A stretch of DNA of 64,000 nucleotides from Daphnia pulex (Eukaryota; Arthropoda; Branchiopoda; Diplostraca; Daphniidae). The notes under the pieces are model-generated. The model had not been told where the DNA came from and did not search any database. It saw nothing but the letters and a program-made list of their open reading frames with translations. Every line of letters begins with the position of its first letter. The stretch's first letter is position 1. Shown in pieces: positions 62,775 through 64,000 of this stretch. The translations under genes and the position numbers were made by a program. The stretch is taken from the NCBI RefSeq assembly GCF_021134715.1, contig NC_060017.1:2232001-2296000 (forward strand), written 5' to 3'.

Positions 62775-64000
62775 GAGCAGTTTAACTTCCAGAGTTTTTT
62801 TATTTCTTTTTCATCACCAGGATGTCCAGGAGCAAAATTTAGACGCGAGATAAACACGGCAAATATGTAGAATTGGAAGGAAGAAAAAGAAACACCTTTT
62901 TTTGTCTCGTTCGAACGGGAATTGGAGTACGACAACTTGAGGTTTGTTTCTCTCGAGAAACGCTCGTCTGTAACAACGTAAACAAACTGGGATGACAGTT
63001 GACACTGCCCCTTTTTCTTCTATCGCTCGTGTTTTGTTTTGTCTTTTCCTTATCAGCCTGTAACGTTGGAAGACTTTGAACCTCGCCTTAAGATATAAGC
63101 AGACGACAAACACCAGATATCTTAATCATCGAACTGTACTAAAATCGATACATAACGATTTGGCCGCTTGATTTGAATTGCGATAAGCTGTGTTTCGTAT
63201 AAATCTTCTTCTCTCATTTGTCAATTAAACCGAAGAAAAAGGGCGAATAGTAAAGAAAAAGTTTCGTTTCAAGATTTAAAGATGGTGACTCGGGGCTGAA
63301 GAGAGAGTAGGTCAGTGGACGCAAAAATAGCGCCGAGTCGATCACTGCGGCAGCCAAAGTCCAGTTTTGGCAGTGGTCCGTACATATCGTTAATATTCGA
63401 ACGGCCGAGAGCTTTTTCCCGTCCCATACAATCATACAAATCGCTGCCTATATTCTCTGTAGCTCATTGGCCAACGGGTGACCCATTTTTAATGATCATT
63501 GCGATGCTGTTTCTTTTCTATTTGAAAAGAGATTCGTATCGACAGATTTCTCCTCGTTTATTTTCAAGAAAACGTTCCGGTATCTTCTCCTTTAATGCAC
63601 TGCGGGCTATATATCTCCGTTGTTTCTTTTTACCTTTACGATTCATTTGAATAAACTTATAAATATTGAATAGATGCCGCACTACATACACAGCCTTTTA
63701 TCATATTATTATTTTTGATAAAGAGAACTGATAAAGAGAACTGATCAATAGAAAATCGATAGTGAAGTCGAGCGGTATAAAAACTCCGAAGGTCGTCGGC
63801 GGAGTCAATATCACGTTGGGCGCATACACACAGCCGTGTTGAGCTGTTTGCATAATTCATGGGCCGACTGTGAGAGTCGTGAGAGGTCAGATTTGCAACG
63901 CCCAGGTTTATTATTTAACTTTTTCTTCTTTTTGTCTCCATCCATCCCTGCCGCCTTTCCTTTATTTGTTGTTTTCCATAGATCCGTGTCGTGTGCCGTG
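62775..64000. promoter_or_regulatory. MANBA upstream region
   Basis: About 1.2 kb upstream of the MANBA start with no recognisable gene. Open frames at 62814-63113 and 63315-63650 have no family resemblance. A direct repeat of GATAAAGAGAACT occurs near 63717-63743. The promoter role is inferred from position only. Confidence 0.5.

Noticed and set aside
1-64000. CRISPR arrays, prokaryotic operons or intact transposons
   Set aside because: No regularly spaced repeats, no ribosome-binding-site-led gene runs, and no transposase or reverse-transcriptase coding sequence was seen.

Overview
The window is eukaryotic nuclear DNA from an arthropod, most likely a branchiopod crustacean of the Daphnia type. 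Evidence: compact multi-exon genes with mostly 55-100 bp GT-AG introns, AT-rich spacers, and animal-specific orthologues (raptor, SMG5, LZTR1, KLHL18, lysosomal beta-mannosidase). The genus is an inference. No prokaryotic, viral or CRISPR-like features were seen. All gene models were spliced by hand from GT/AG sites, reading-phase continuity and remembered family conservation. In each model the exon lengths sum to an exact multiple of three with an open frame.

Layout: (1) 0.8-16.6 kb, minus strand: three tandem SLC26 anion transporters resembling SLC26A11 (662, 665 and about 631 aa). Copies 1 and 2 are close paralogues; copy 3 is diverged and has longer introns. (2) 16.6-26.5 kb: about 9.9 kb without a recognisable gene, with simple repeats and one cluster of Grainyhead-like motifs. 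(3) 26.5-32.5 kb, plus strand: KLHL18 (569 aa) and SMG5 (808 aa). (4) 32.7-34.6 kb, minus strand: a 599-aa low-complexity protein with an internal tandem duplication and end motifs that recall the vertebrate meiotic protein REDIC1 (C12orf40). It is head-to-head with (5) raptor at 35.3-40.5 kb, plus strand (19 exons, 1317 aa). (6) 41.1-50.0 kb: three plus-strand four-transmembrane proteins of a LAPTM/DUF7027-like arthropod family. A minus-strand fatty acyl-CoA reductase (502 aa) lies between copies 1 and 2. (7) 50.3-53.8 kb, minus strand: LZTR1 (19 exons, 776 aa). (8) 55.1-62.8 kb, minus strand: beta-mannosidase (15 exons, 929 aa), with a 3.2 kb intron that is very large for this locus.

The genes do not form one pathway. 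Raptor (TORC1 scaffold), SMG5 (nonsense-mediated decay), and KLHL18 and LZTR1 (both CUL3 substrate adaptors) are conserved housekeeping or regulatory genes. The SLC26 trio and the four-TM trio are local family expansions. The most interesting items are the REDIC1-like gene, the four-TM family with a precise intron loss, a possible gene-conversion patch in SLC26, and the gene-free block with its regulatory-looking cluster.
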